From Pseudomonadota bacterium (lineage in GTDB: Bacteria; Desulfobacterota; SM23-61), in the NCBI GenBank assembly GCA_018819135.1, contig JAHJQK010000119.1, forward strand, positions 1-64,000: a DNA stretch of 64,000 nucleotides, read 5' to 3'. Below the pieces are notes generated by a model. The model was not told the origin of the DNA. It did not search any database and worked only from the letters and a program-made list of their open reading frames with translations. The translations under genes were made by a program, and so were the position numbers. This document shows positions 9,721 through 19,652 of this stretch, piece by piece. How positions within the stretch are numbered: the stretch's first letter is position 1; each line of letters starts with the position of its first letter.

Positions 9721-10299
9721 TTATGTTATGGTCTTATTCATCACAAAACGGCTCGTTGGTAACCCCGATTCACATTGAATGAGCTCCAATGCTTTCTTTA
9801 CGAGTTCCTTATTGGTGCCCATAAGAATGAAACAGGCATGGGACACGTAGGCGATGGAAGCAATACCTTGATTGTATAGGAAAGCCAATTTTCCCGCGAG
9901 CTGCTCGGGCTCACGTCCCCTCGGCAGGGACTGGTCAAAGACCAGTGTCAACAACGTGGGGCGTTCACGGACAATCGAGATGATCTCTGATCCGAACAGA
10001 TATGAGGGAGCGTTCTTAGCTCGGTTGGCCGTTAATCGAAGGCCAGTGTCCGGATCAAGGAAAAGATGATCTGGACATCTTCGGGCGCGAGCAAAATAGG
10101 ATTCGCGGTCTGTCTCTGCTTTGATTATGTCAAGGGATAGTAGCGGGACACCTAACAAGAGAGAGAAAGCAGCAGCTTGATCAGAAGAAACATGTTCGGT
10201 GAACATTGGATGGGCCACCCACGCCCCGTATGCGCCCAGCCACCGAAGAAGACTTCGCTTCACAATGTCGTAAGAATCGCCAAAATATTTCAGCTTCAA
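9721..10299 (-). CDS. Uncharacterised 192-aa protein
   Basis: ORF with coherent protein-like composition (MKLKYFGDSYDIVKRSLLRWLGAYG...FLDPDTGLRL); TTG start. Confidence 0.6.
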   Translation of the reverse strand: MKLKYFGDSYDIVKRSLLRWLGAYGAWVAHPMFTEHVSSDQAAAFSLLLGVPLLSLDIIKAETDRESYFARARRCPDHLFLDPDTGLRLTANRAKNAPSYLFGSEIISIVRERPTLLTLVFDQSLPRGREPEQLAGKLAFLYNQGIASIAYVSHACFILMGTNKELVKKALELIQCESGLPTSRFVMNKTIT

Positions 10300-10399
10300 T
10301 TTCTGTTTCCATTATTCCACATAGCGTGCCAATCTCCGCACTTCATCAGAAATTCTGAAATAAAGAGTATATCCAAAGCCTTAATGATTATGGGTAGAA

Positions 10400-10427
10400 A
10401 CTTACGCCTTTTGACAGAATATGTCAA
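10400..10427 (-). promoter_or_regulatory. Putative promoter/operator for the 192-aa/ParA cluster
   Basis: On minus strand TTGACA-N17-TAAGTT; the -35 forms half of dyad TTGACAgaataTGTCAA (10411-10427). Confidence 0.4.
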
Positions 10428-10717
10428 CAGAATAGTTCAGGATAGTTCAGGAAGAACTCCTTGATTTTCCGGGGGAATATTGCCCCTTATTGAATTTCAG
10501 TTCAATCTACAAAGTTTGGAAAGTCAGAGGCCACCGGCAGCCGGATTTATCGGCGATCCGATGTTCCGATATTCGGGGGAGGCGCAGGCAAGAACCATTG
10601 AATTCCGGGTGAAGGCAGACTGTTCCGCACTATTTGTTATCATGCCATGGTGCTCGGATGGAAATATGGCGTAGCGGTAATTCTCTCTGATCCGACATAG
10701 AGACCCCACTTTCTTGG

Positions 10718-13700
10718 TTAGAGTTTTCTGATCCATTCCCCTTCTGCCTCTAAACGACCTTGGCGGATTAGTCCGCTTATAACGGATTTAAGATTTTCTT
10801 GGATGCTCTCTCCGGTACGGGTAAACCCCAGATAGCGGGAAGCTGCCCTAATTGCATCTTCTCTCGAAATCCAGGTGTTCCCAATTGCACTTATGAACAT
10901 TTCCTTCAGGAATTCTCGGTCATACTCTTGAATTGAGCGACAATAAGGATATACGACGTCATTTTGGACATTACTAATCCCACGTCGTGAGGAAGCGTTT
11001 ATCGCAGAATTGATATCTTCACTGATTCGACTTCCAGCCCGCTGGAACCCAAGCTCCTGAGCAATGGATTTAATCAGTTCTCCACGTTCGATCCCTTCCG
11101 ATCCAGCTTCTGATACAAATTTACGAACACGTATAATCAATTCATCAAAATCATATTCCTCTTTTTTGGTGTCGCTCTCTTCTTTGCCAATGGTTTCTCT
11201 TTTTTCCTCCTCAATCTCATTTTGAACGGGTTTTTCTCTTGCATTTTCCCCGCTTGGATATTCTGAAGGGTGATCTTCTGCAGCTAATTTCAATTGAACG
11301 CTATCCATCGAAGCTTGTTTAGCATAGGCTTTCGAAGGGGAGGAGGGGTCCATTCCATTGGCTGAATCTCCCCCCTGCTTTTTTAAAGCAAACGCCTCTG
11401 GCCAGCCCCCATGTTGTTCGATGACCTTATCGATTTCGGACATGAGGCTTAAGGTTTCGTTTATGGCGACGACGATTTTTTGATAGTGATCAATATCGGC
11501 AGCTGAGAGCCTACGGCCCCTTCGATCCTTGATCCATTTTTCACAAACTTGATACCCACCAATGTGGAAGTTCCAGACGGTCTCTGGAACACTGCAAAAA
11601 CCTTCCGACCCAAACTTGTCTATCCAGACGGTCCTGTCCGCATATGTCACCTTTTCAACCTCGCCGCTTGGCACCTTGCCCACCCATTTCGCGATGTGCT
11701 TTTCCAACCTGGGTGATTCCATTAGGTGCAGAGCGATGAGTTCTTCCCCATGTTTTGTCAATGCATGGAATAACTCCAGATTGTCTGTCAGAGGCAAACG
11801 GGGGAAATCACTTCTAAGGAATTCAAAGTAACGTGCCCGATAATTTGGTGAATGCATGACCGCGTAAACATAGTTGAAGAAGCGCATCGGAGTGAGTTCG
11901 TCGTCTCTACCTATACCTCGCTCGCCGAAGTTTATCTTCAGTCCGAGGGCTTGAGATAGCTTTATAAAAACCGTTCCCTTGAGATTTGGAGTCGTCCCAG
12001 ATGCCAAACCCAATTTATCGCCCTCGCCAATTATGAATAGAGGAAATATCTGCGTATTTCTGTCGTGTGAGCAAGCCTTAATTTCGATTATATGGCGAGA
12101 GACAAATACGTGTTCAAACTGTGGACGTGTGACTTGGCGAGTAGCTACCAAAGCGATGTTATCTCCACCACGCATTTGGTCTGCCATCGGACGCGACATA
12201 CTCCACACAACGCTTGAATGGAAGAAAATGAAACGCTCGTCAAAGGGACGGTGTAGTATGCGGCGGATAGGCTCGGTGTACGATTTGAGCTTTCGAAGCC
12301 CAGCCTGTGAATCTCGTAAGTCAAATCGTTTGCTCTCCGAAAAGCCAAACTCCCCATAAATAGTGGCTTCGCTGCCCCTTGCCTTGCTAAACAGATCAAG
12401 GCGTTCCGCAAGAAGGCGTCGATTCTCAGCAATTACAAGTCCATCACGAGCTGTAATTATGCCAGCGCTATTTTTGGGGAACAGTTCGCTTAGCCCTACA
12501 CCGAGGTTCCACTCCTGCCCCAAATCCGCGTCGTGCGGTATAAACAGGTAAAAAGGCGCCGAAGGTTTTATATGGGAGAAGTTGGTCGAGGTCCTACTGC
12601 TTTTTTGCAATAATAAATATTTGATTGCCCTGGAGCCGTAGTAATCAGTGTGAAAGACAGCCGCATTGCCTCCTTTTTTCTTTAAGTGGCTCCCAAGAAA
12701 TATAGCGACACCTTGAAGTATGTCGAATACATTTCCCTCGGGAGTACCATCCGGGGCAACTTCTCCTTTTGCGAGATGGCCGTGCAAGTCAAGAGCCCAA
12801 ATGCTTTCGAAAGTCTCCAGTAAAGAGTTTCTCATCCCTCGTAGTGTTGGTGTGCTGATGTATCCGTTGTTAGTGATTAAACCGAGAATACCAACTGACG
12901 ATATAACGATCTGATTTTCGCAAAAACGAAAAAATTTAACATAGTCGTCCTGGAGGTTTATTTCAAATTGAAGTGCACCGCGCTCCTTTATTCTTTCACC
13001 GTCTACGAAGCGATAGCGCTCCACAGTCTCACGCATCTCAGGTGTTAGGTTGGACGAGATTTTTGAATACGGCGGATTGCCGATGACTACGGTGAAACGT
13101 TTATTTCTTTTTACTGCGTTGACAGCCTGTGCTTCATGGGCGAGCGCGGGGAAGATACCGGCCAATGCTGGTTGAACATCGGACTGCGGTTCAAGGGAGT
13201 TGGTAAGATAGATGTGGGCACGCCCCTCGAATTTGACTTGGTAATCCGGCTGGCCAAGACGGGCGTTGATTTCTGAGAGTTTCAGGCCGAGTTTCATATG
13301 GGCAATGGTGTACGGAGCCATCATCAGCTCATAGCCATAAAGCCGGGGCAAAAGGGCCTGCGGGACATAGGCGTTCCAGTAGTCCGTGAATCTACGATTT
13401 TCGATGACCGGTTTACGCCCGGGAAGCGGCGGCATTGACGCATACCCCTTTTCATCCCATTTATCCTTGATGTAGCAGAAGATTATCTCAATAATTTTCA
13501 CAAGGAAGGTCGCGGTGCCAGTTGCAGGGTCGAGCATGGTCACGAAGAATTCATCGGGTTTAACACCGTCCGGGATTTTCAAATCCTTATTACGCTTCAC
13601 CATCTCGCCCCAGCTAACGGTTGAGGCGAGTCCGTCTTCGATGCCGAATTCGGTCTGTAGAAGTTCGTGGACGCTTCGAACAATGTAGGAGACGACCGGC

Positions 13701-14848
13701 AGGGGCGTAAAAAAGACACCGCGCTGGACTTTCTTTTTCGAGTCGTAGGCCTTTAGAAAATGTTCGTAGAAATGGATGACCGGATCTTCATTGCGGGTAA
13801 GATTACCGAAATCAGCCTTCACGGCTTCTGCGTTGGCAATGTTAAGAAGCTCGACAACTTCCTGGATACCCAGTTCATCGAAATCGAAGGCCTCCTTTCT
13901 CCCGGCCACATTCAAGAACATGCCAAGTAATCCGCGCAGGAATGGGTTGGTAGGTGGAACCATGTCCACGAGGTTCTGAACCGAAATCCCAGCCGGACGC
14001 GAAAAACGAGCCGCAAGTAGGCCATAGGAGATGGTCTGCGCGATGACGTCGGCAAAATCATCCTCCGTCAGGTCATGAATGAGCGCTGTTTGAAACGCAG
14101 CGCAAAGCTGCCGCATAGGGCCGCGTTTCGACTCACGGGAAAGAATGGTGTTGGCTCTCTTGCGGATGGCGATGGCAAGCCGGGCGAGTTCCTCAACCAG
14201 TTCCTGCGCGGTGGCGATAACCTCCTGGTGACGCAGTATAAAGGCAGAAGCCCATTGTTTGCGCCAGGACTCCACATCCGAGGGGTTTTCAGGCCAACGC
14301 AGTTTCTCAGTCAGGGTGTGGTGAGCGTCAGCGAGATGAAGGACCGTATCGCCACCGTCCCAACCGAGCACCTTGAGGATCGCCAAATCGCCGGGGCTTT
14401 CCGGGTTTTGCCAGAAGTGGGCGAAGGTTATCGCACGGTCGTGATCCTCCCCATACGCCGAGATAAAAAGCAGATCGTGGGGGCGCCAGGCTGGACGATC
14501 GCCTTTCCGTGCGGAAGGCCGCTTTTTGATAGCCAAATTTGCCAGGATGCGCCGGAGCATGACAACCGGCAGACGTTTCTTCTCAAAGTTAATCCAGAAG
14601 ATGCCCCATGGTTGGTTGGATTCCAGGGGGCGAATTTGCTTGATTTCCTTGAAACGAACGCTGGACGCTGCATCGAAGCCGAGTTCTTCGGGATCGTAGT
14701 CGAAGGTCACATCCTCGATGTCATCTCGTCCGATGGGCCATTCCAATTCGTCCCGGAGGTAGGCGATAAGCTGGGGGAGGGTCTTGATGGAACGAAGGCG
14801 TTCAATATCGGGATATTGATTGTTCATAGTCAGCTTAACTCCATCCAT
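10718..14848 (-). CDS. Large N-6 adenine DNA methyltransferase (type ISP / Type I-like M-domain protein) with duplicated C-terminal modules
   Basis: 1376 aa; MLDPATGTATFLVKIIE (motif I) and VVIGNPPYSK (motif IV NPPY). Confidence 0.85.
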   Translation of the reverse strand: MDGVKLTMNNQYPDIERLRSIKTLPQLIAYLRDELEWPIGRDDIEDVTFDYDPEELGFDAASSVRFKEIKQIRPLESNQPWGIFWINFEKKRLPVVMLRRILANLAIKKRPSARKGDRPAWRPHDLLFISAYGEDHDRAITFAHFWQNPESPGDLAILKVLGWDGGDTVLHLADAHHTLTEKLRWPENPSDVESWRKQWASAFILRHQEVIATAQELVEELARLAIAIRKRANTILSRESKRGPMRQLCAAFQTALIHDLTEDDFADVIAQTISYGLLAARFSRPAGISVQNLVDMVPPTNPFLRGLLGMFLNVAGRKEAFDFDELGIQEVVELLNIANAEAVKADFGNLTRNEDPVIHFYEHFLKAYDSKKKVQRGVFFTPLPVVSYIVRSVHELLQTEFGIEDGLASTVSWGEMVKRNKDLKIPDGVKPDEFFVTMLDPATGTATFLVKIIEIIFCYIKDKWDEKGYASMPPLPGRKPVIENRRFTDYWNAYVPQALLPRLYGYELMMAPYTIAHMKLGLKLSEINARLGQPDYQVKFEGRAHIYLTNSLEPQSDVQPALAGIFPALAHEAQAVNAVKRNKRFTVVIGNPPYSKISSNLTPEMRETVERYRFVDGERIKERGALQFEINLQDDYVKFFRFCENQIVISSVGILGLITNNGYISTPTLRGMRNSLLETFESIWALDLHGHLAKGEVAPDGTPEGNVFDILQGVAIFLGSHLKKKGGNAAVFHTDYYGSRAIKYLLLQKSSRTSTNFSHIKPSAPFYLFIPHDADLGQEWNLGVGLSELFPKNSAGIITARDGLVIAENRRLLAERLDLFSKARGSEATIYGEFGFSESKRFDLRDSQAGLRKLKSYTEPIRRILHRPFDERFIFFHSSVVWSMSRPMADQMRGGDNIALVATRQVTRPQFEHVFVSRHIIEIKACSHDRNTQIFPLFIIGEGDKLGLASGTTPNLKGTVFIKLSQALGLKINFGERGIGRDDELTPMRFFNYVYAVMHSPNYRARYFEFLRSDFPRLPLTDNLELFHALTKHGEELIALHLMESPRLEKHIAKWVGKVPSGEVEKVTYADRTVWIDKFGSEGFCSVPETVWNFHIGGYQVCEKWIKDRRGRRLSAADIDHYQKIVVAINETLSLMSEIDKVIEQHGGWPEAFALKKQGGDSANGMDPSSPSKAYAKQASMDSVQLKLAAEDHPSEYPSGENAREKPVQNEIEEEKRETIGKEESDTKKEEYDFDELIIRVRKFVSEAGSEGIERGELIKSIAQELGFQRAGSRISEDINSAINASSRRGISNVQNDVVYPYCRSIQEYDREFLKEMFISAIGNTWISREDAIRAASRYLGFTRTGESIQENLKSVISGLIRQGRLEAEGEWIRKL

Positions 14849-17800
14849 GCTTTAAGAATTGGTTTCACGCCGATGGGCGCCTGGACTTGCTTGAGGTATG
14901 TGTTCTTAATGTGCTTGTCTATTTTTGCCCGGATTTCAGATAAGGTCTTGTCCTCAACTGAACGGTGGCGGGGTGTATTCGGCTGGCTGCGGATCATGTC
15001 TATAATCTCGCTGGGCTCCTCAATGATCTTCTCCGTAGCCAGATCATAAAGATACCATTTCGTAAAGCCCGTCACCTCTGTCCATTTTTCTGCATCTTTG
15101 ACGCTTTCATCCTTTTCTTGGGCGCTCGGCGCGGGGAGCGCATAGCAGAAGGATACGGCACGGGTGTCCGGCTTTGGGTGCTGTTTCCCGCTAAAGACAC
15201 GCAAGGGCAAATTAGATAGGCGCTCCTCAAGGCCAGGGTTTTCCTGGAGCAACTTCATGAACTCCAGCTGCATCCCCTCGGTGGCACTCGTTGTCCCTTC
15301 GTATTGATGATTGAAATCTTTTAGGGCCTCGAAGTCATCCTCGGGACGCAGAAGTTTTCGCCCTTCAATGCCAAAGACCTTCGAGATACGTAAGGTCTTG
15401 TGCGACACCTTGGAATAGAGGCGGAGTAGGTCGTCTAATTCCTCGGGAGGCAGGAAATTCCAAAAGATTACCTTGCCACGGGTCTCCTTCAGTTCGGGGT
15501 GGTCGGCGATCATCTGGGCTTCGACTTCCAGATTAAGGCGGCGATCCACACGGCCGATCCGCTGCATAAGCCGAACCGGGTTCCAGTGAATGTCGTAATT
15601 GATCAGCCGAGTGGCATCCTGAAGGTTCAAACCTTCTGAAAGAACGTCGGTAGAGATGAGAACGCGAGTCTCCTGATCAATTCCTGAGAATAACTCTCCC
15701 TGCGGAGGGGAGTTATAATATGGCGCGAATCGGCGGATGATCTCTGAGCGGTCGCGCTGCGTGGCGCTGTCAACCTGGTCCACGTCCTTGATATCCGCAG
15801 CTTCCAACTGCTTTTTTAGATAGCGGGCGGTTGCCATGAATTCGGAGAAAATCAAGACTTTCTTACCCTTGAGGTCGGTATCCGATTTCAACAGCCTGAT
15901 TAGGGCCTTCAGTTTATCATCATTTGCTGGCTTGAACCTTTTAAGCTCGGTAAGAAATTGAATAATTTCATCAAGGTCAAGGTAGGTTTCGTTGAGGATT
16001 TCATCCACTTTGTAATCGTCGCGCGAAAGCGGCTCAATTTCATCCAGCATTTCCTGGTCAATGAGATCCTCGTCTGCCTCCTCCTCAGACATCTCATGGT
16101 GATCCGCATGGACCTGGGCGAGCAGTTCTTCGTTCTGTCTCATCCAGCGGTCGAGCCGTTTTTTCTCTGTCGGGGTTGTGCTATGCTTCGTCACCCAGGC
16201 CAACAGCTTTAAAAGGAGCGTGTCGCAGGAGAATTCAAAGGCCCGGGCGGAACTTTCAAACCGCTTTAAGAATAGAATCCGAATGAGGCTTACAACAGCC
16301 TTCTGACGATTCTCCAACCATGCCCGCTGCTGTTTCTCCATGTCTGGACCGATGTAGTAGGCCAAGGGGTAGTAAACCGCGAGGGAAAACAGCGGCTTCT
16401 CCTTTTCAAAGGCTTTTTCCACCATGTCCAGCAAGCGTCCGTAAGTGGTTCGCAGCTTGTAGTGTGCCACGCGCGGCACCTCACGTTCAGGGAATATGGC
16501 TTTGGAACCGCCGTGCTGCTCCTGGCTTTTCTTCACGTAAGCGCGGCTCCGCTGAACCACAAGGGCACGAAAAAGGTCATCACTCCAGAGGATACGTTCG
16601 GCCTCCGCTTCATTGGTTTCAATATCAACTTCCCCTTCTGTCTGGGAGTTCCTATCGACTATCTTTTCGAGGGCCTTCTCCAGCTTACGGAAGTGGCCAG
16701 GGAGGGAATGAATCCCAAGCGGAGCCCCTTTGAAGTGGTCTGGCTTCTCACGCCGGGAGAAAAGTTCGATAACATGCTGGAGATCGGTTAGGCGGTTGTT
16801 AATGGGGGTCGCGGTCAAAAAGTACATTGTCTTGCCTTCCGCGATGTCATACAGGCGCCAGTAACGTGACTTGATTTCCTCTGGGTGCCCTCTCAAGCCG
16901 GGGTTTCGGAAGTGATGGGCCTCATCGATCACAATCACATCCGCCATTTCCTTCACCCGATCCAGCCGATACCAGTAATCGCCCCCCCGAAGCAGATCGG
17001 TGTGGTTAAATATCACAAGATTGCTGAAATCGCCCCCCAAATAACGGAGGTAGCGTCGTATGTCACGCTCCCAAACGTCAGACCGGGCCGCTTTTGGTAC
17101 GAGAAGAACAACTCGTTTCCGTTCATGAACGACCAGGCGTTCAATCAGCATCAGCCCGACATAGGTCTTCCCAAGCCCCACACCGTCGCAAAGAAAGGCA
17201 CCTCCATACTGGGCCGCGATTTTCAGAAGTGCGCGATAGCCCTCCTTCTGGTACTCGTCGAGAATTGGGTACATCCGGGACTGAGTTTGTTCCCATTCCC
17301 CGACAGTCATCTCGTGGCCACGGAAGAACTCCTGCAGGGCCTTGGCATAAACCAAGAAGGGAGGATATTCCTGGATATGACGTTCAATTGTCTTGAGAAC
17401 CTCTGCCGTAACATCCTCGGCTTCCTGCCAATGCTGTTCGTACCATTCTTGAAGTACGGAAACTGATTGGCCGGTGATTTGGACATTTAGTTCTATATTT
17501 TCTGTCAACCCCGGCGAGGTAAAATTGGATGACCCGACTAAAGCAGATGAGCCAACAACCTCAAGCCGCGCATGAGTAATGTAGGCTTTGGCGTGAAATT
17601 TTTCTTTTCGGAATACCCGGCAAGTAATTTTGCCAGAACGAATGGCTACGACAATAGCCGGGACACCAACGAGAAAATCATTTTTTTGCTTTTCAGACTC
17701 AATGCTTTCATCAAGGCGCCGTTTGGTTTTTTCGAAGGCTTCAATAAACGCACTTCTGGTGCGTTGGGATACCTCATTCCCCATCAAAATGCGGATTTGA

Positions 17801-17982
17801 TCTACTTTTTGCCATTCATCATTTAAACCGAGCAAGGCCCCAATTTCAAAAAAGCCTGTGGCAATATCAAAGCTTTTCGAAATCTGGCACCAATCATGGA
17901 GATAGCGCAAGACCTTCCATTCCTGGTCACTATTATCGACAATAAATAATTCGCTCCCAGTCGTGCTTATTCGTTTTGGCAT
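14830..17982 (-). CDS. SNF2/DEAH helicase with N-terminal phospholipase D-like (HKD) nuclease domain
   Basis: 1050 aa; FHAKAYITHARLEVVGSSALVGSSNFTSPG (HxK...GSSNF), DGVGLGKT, VIDEAHHFRN, RIGRVDR. Confidence 0.88.
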   Translation of the reverse strand: MPKRISTTGSELFIVDNSDQEWKVLRYLHDWCQISKSFDIATGFFEIGALLGLNDEWQKVDQIRILMGNEVSQRTRSAFIEAFEKTKRRLDESIESEKQKNDFLVGVPAIVVAIRSGKITCRVFRKEKFHAKAYITHARLEVVGSSALVGSSNFTSPGLTENIELNVQITGQSVSVLQEWYEQHWQEAEDVTAEVLKTIERHIQEYPPFLVYAKALQEFFRGHEMTVGEWEQTQSRMYPILDEYQKEGYRALLKIAAQYGGAFLCDGVGLGKTYVGLMLIERLVVHERKRVVLLVPKAARSDVWERDIRRYLRYLGGDFSNLVIFNHTDLLRGGDYWYRLDRVKEMADVIVIDEAHHFRNPGLRGHPEEIKSRYWRLYDIAEGKTMYFLTATPINNRLTDLQHVIELFSRREKPDHFKGAPLGIHSLPGHFRKLEKALEKIVDRNSQTEGEVDIETNEAEAERILWSDDLFRALVVQRSRAYVKKSQEQHGGSKAIFPEREVPRVAHYKLRTTYGRLLDMVEKAFEKEKPLFSLAVYYPLAYYIGPDMEKQQRAWLENRQKAVVSLIRILFLKRFESSARAFEFSCDTLLLKLLAWVTKHSTTPTEKKRLDRWMRQNEELLAQVHADHHEMSEEEADEDLIDQEMLDEIEPLSRDDYKVDEILNETYLDLDEIIQFLTELKRFKPANDDKLKALIRLLKSDTDLKGKKVLIFSEFMATARYLKKQLEAADIKDVDQVDSATQRDRSEIIRRFAPYYNSPPQGELFSGIDQETRVLISTDVLSEGLNLQDATRLINYDIHWNPVRLMQRIGRVDRRLNLEVEAQMIADHPELKETRGKVIFWNFLPPEELDDLLRLYSKVSHKTLRISKVFGIEGRKLLRPEDDFEALKDFNHQYEGTTSATEGMQLEFMKLLQENPGLEERLSNLPLRVFSGKQHPKPDTRAVSFCYALPAPSAQEKDESVKDAEKWTEVTGFTKWYLYDLATEKIIEEPSEIIDMIRSQPNTPRHRSVEDKTLSEIRAKIDKHIKNTYLKQVQAPIGVKPILKAWMELS

Positions 17983-18583
17983 AGGGAATCACCTTCTTTA
18001 ATAGGATTGGTGATTAGGTTTATGTTATTTCCTGAGAAATCACTTTTCTTTGTTTTAAAAATCCGGGGTCAAATTTTTATCCTTGACAATCTGCCCTTCA
18101 TCCATGAGTTTTGACTCCTAAGTCAAATCGCCCTAATCTCCTTCATAATATTTTCCCCCGCCAAGGCGCAAAGGACGCAAAGACGGTTCCACCGAAGATC
18201 CCATTATTATCTTATTAATCGAATACAGTAGGGTCAAAAGAATCTTAAGAGAGGCAAATAGCAGTCTAAAAATATCGCTTGGCGTTCTTTGCGTTTTGGT
18301 GTGACATTTGATCTGGAGGGCTGAATGATCATCGCGCATTCTTATTCCCCGCTTCTTGGAAGGCCTGGGTTTAAAATCCAGGGAAAAGGTTGTAGGGGAA
18401 ATCCAGAAGTTACCGCATCATAGCAGAAAATTCCGAGCAGGTCAAAATAACGATCAAATACCGTAAGGCGTAAGGGGCAAGTCGCGAAAGCGCAAGCGGA
18501 AACGGAAAAGGGCAGGGGCATGGGGCGTGGGGGATAAGGAAAATACGGAACAACCGTGCGTGAGGGGAACAGCCCCCCTTTTT

Positions 18584-18826
18584 TTAGGAGGTTTTTCTGC
18601 AAAGTTTCAAAAGCTCAAAATATTTCTCACGGGACATACGAGCTGTCTTCATATTGCTTTGAATGATTTCCACATCCACTTCTTTGTACGTAGGAATTAC
18701 GACCGGCCGGTGGAACCTTATTTTTGCATAGGATCGATGGCTTCCTGCTTGCCTTTCAAAAACAAACCCATCCTTTTGAAAAATACATTCCAATATTTTC
18801 CAGTGAACCGGAGTTATACGTGGCAT
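18584..18826 (-). CDS. hicA: HicA-like mRNA interferase toxin
   Basis: 80 aa; 'ILECIFQKDGFVFERQAGSHRSYAKIRFHRPVVIPTYKEVDVEIIQS' carries the HicA GSHR-Y and basic strand signature. Confidence 0.8.
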   Translation of the reverse strand: MPRITPVHWKILECIFQKDGFVFERQAGSHRSYAKIRFHRPVVIPTYKEVDVEIIQSNMKTARMSREKYFELLKLCRKTS

Positions 18827-19140
18827 TCAGGTTGACCAACCTCATTTATGTAAAATGGGATCGGGACATCGATGAAATTTTGGCTTTTCATTGGAGATAA
18901 TTTAACGGCAGGCATTTCGTATCGTGGCCTGAAACCACATTTTTTCAGAACTTCGTCCAGGGTTCCTCTTTCAAAACAGGAGATGAGAAAAAGAGAAATA
19001 GCTTCAGCCAAATTCTTTTTGGCCTTTTCTTCAGTTTCTCCCTGGGAATGGATATCAAGAACAGGGCAAGAAGCAAGAAGCCATTTTTTTCTTTTCTGAA
19101 TTTTGAACGGCAATTTTACTTTAAAATCAATCAATTGCAT
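18814..19140 (-). CDS. hicB: HicB-like antitoxin
   Basis: 108 aa; partial RNase H fold-like 'WLLASCPVLDIHSQGETEEKAKKNLAEAISLFL'; overlaps toxin gene by 13 nt. Confidence 0.75.
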   Translation of the reverse strand: MQLIDFKVKLPFKIQKRKKWLLASCPVLDIHSQGETEEKAKKNLAEAISLFLISCFERGTLDEVLKKCGFRPRYEMPAVKLSPMKSQNFIDVPIPFYINEVGQPECHV

Positions 19141-19252
19141 ATTTTTATCCTCCTCATCTTATGGAGGTTAATTCTTATCCCGAGTAGCTTAGAATACTCC
19201 TCCCAAAAAAAATGTCAATCGCTTTTGTGCTTTTTCTGAGTCTCATAATTGA

Positions 19253-19405
19253 TGATCTCGTAAAAAGTTAAAATTGGGATGGCAAAGTAAAAAGCTCCAT
19301 ATGCAAGGCGCGCAAAAGCTGAGGAGAGAGGCGTACTACAAGGTACGCCGCAACGACGAAGGTGAAGCGCAACGCCGCAGATGGACTTTTTACGAAGCCA
19401 TCATA
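19253..19405. repeat. MITE-like intergenic element, copy A
   Basis: Shell ...GTAAAAAGCTCCATATGCAAGGCGCGCAAAA...CAACGACGAAGGTGAAGCGCAACGCCGCAGATGGACTTTTTACGA with central GGCGTAC/GTACGCC hairpin. Confidence 0.8.
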
Positions 19406-19652
19406 ATTCATTAACGACGAAAACAGTATACCACTAAAATCGGAAAAAAGGATATCAATGCCACGAAATACCGTAAGAGCGCGAGGGGAAGCGGAAAAGG
19501 GCAAGGGGCAGGGAGCAGGGGGCAAGAACTGAAAGAACGCATAAGCGCATGGCGTTAAGCGCATAGCGAATGATCCAAGGGGGTATTTTCGTCAATTGGG
19601 GCTATTTCGACGCACAGATTCTTCCTGGTGCAGTAACCCTCCACCCCGTATT

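Noticed and set aside
10440-10460. Tandem ATAGTTCAGG as a possible CRISPR start
   Set aside because: Only two adjacent 10-mers with no spacers or cas genes; no CRISPR array seen in the window.
14075-15049. 324-aa plus-strand ORF opposite the methylase/helicase genes
   Set aside because: Fully antisense to two ORFs with recognisable catalytic motifs; composition is consistent with shadow coding.
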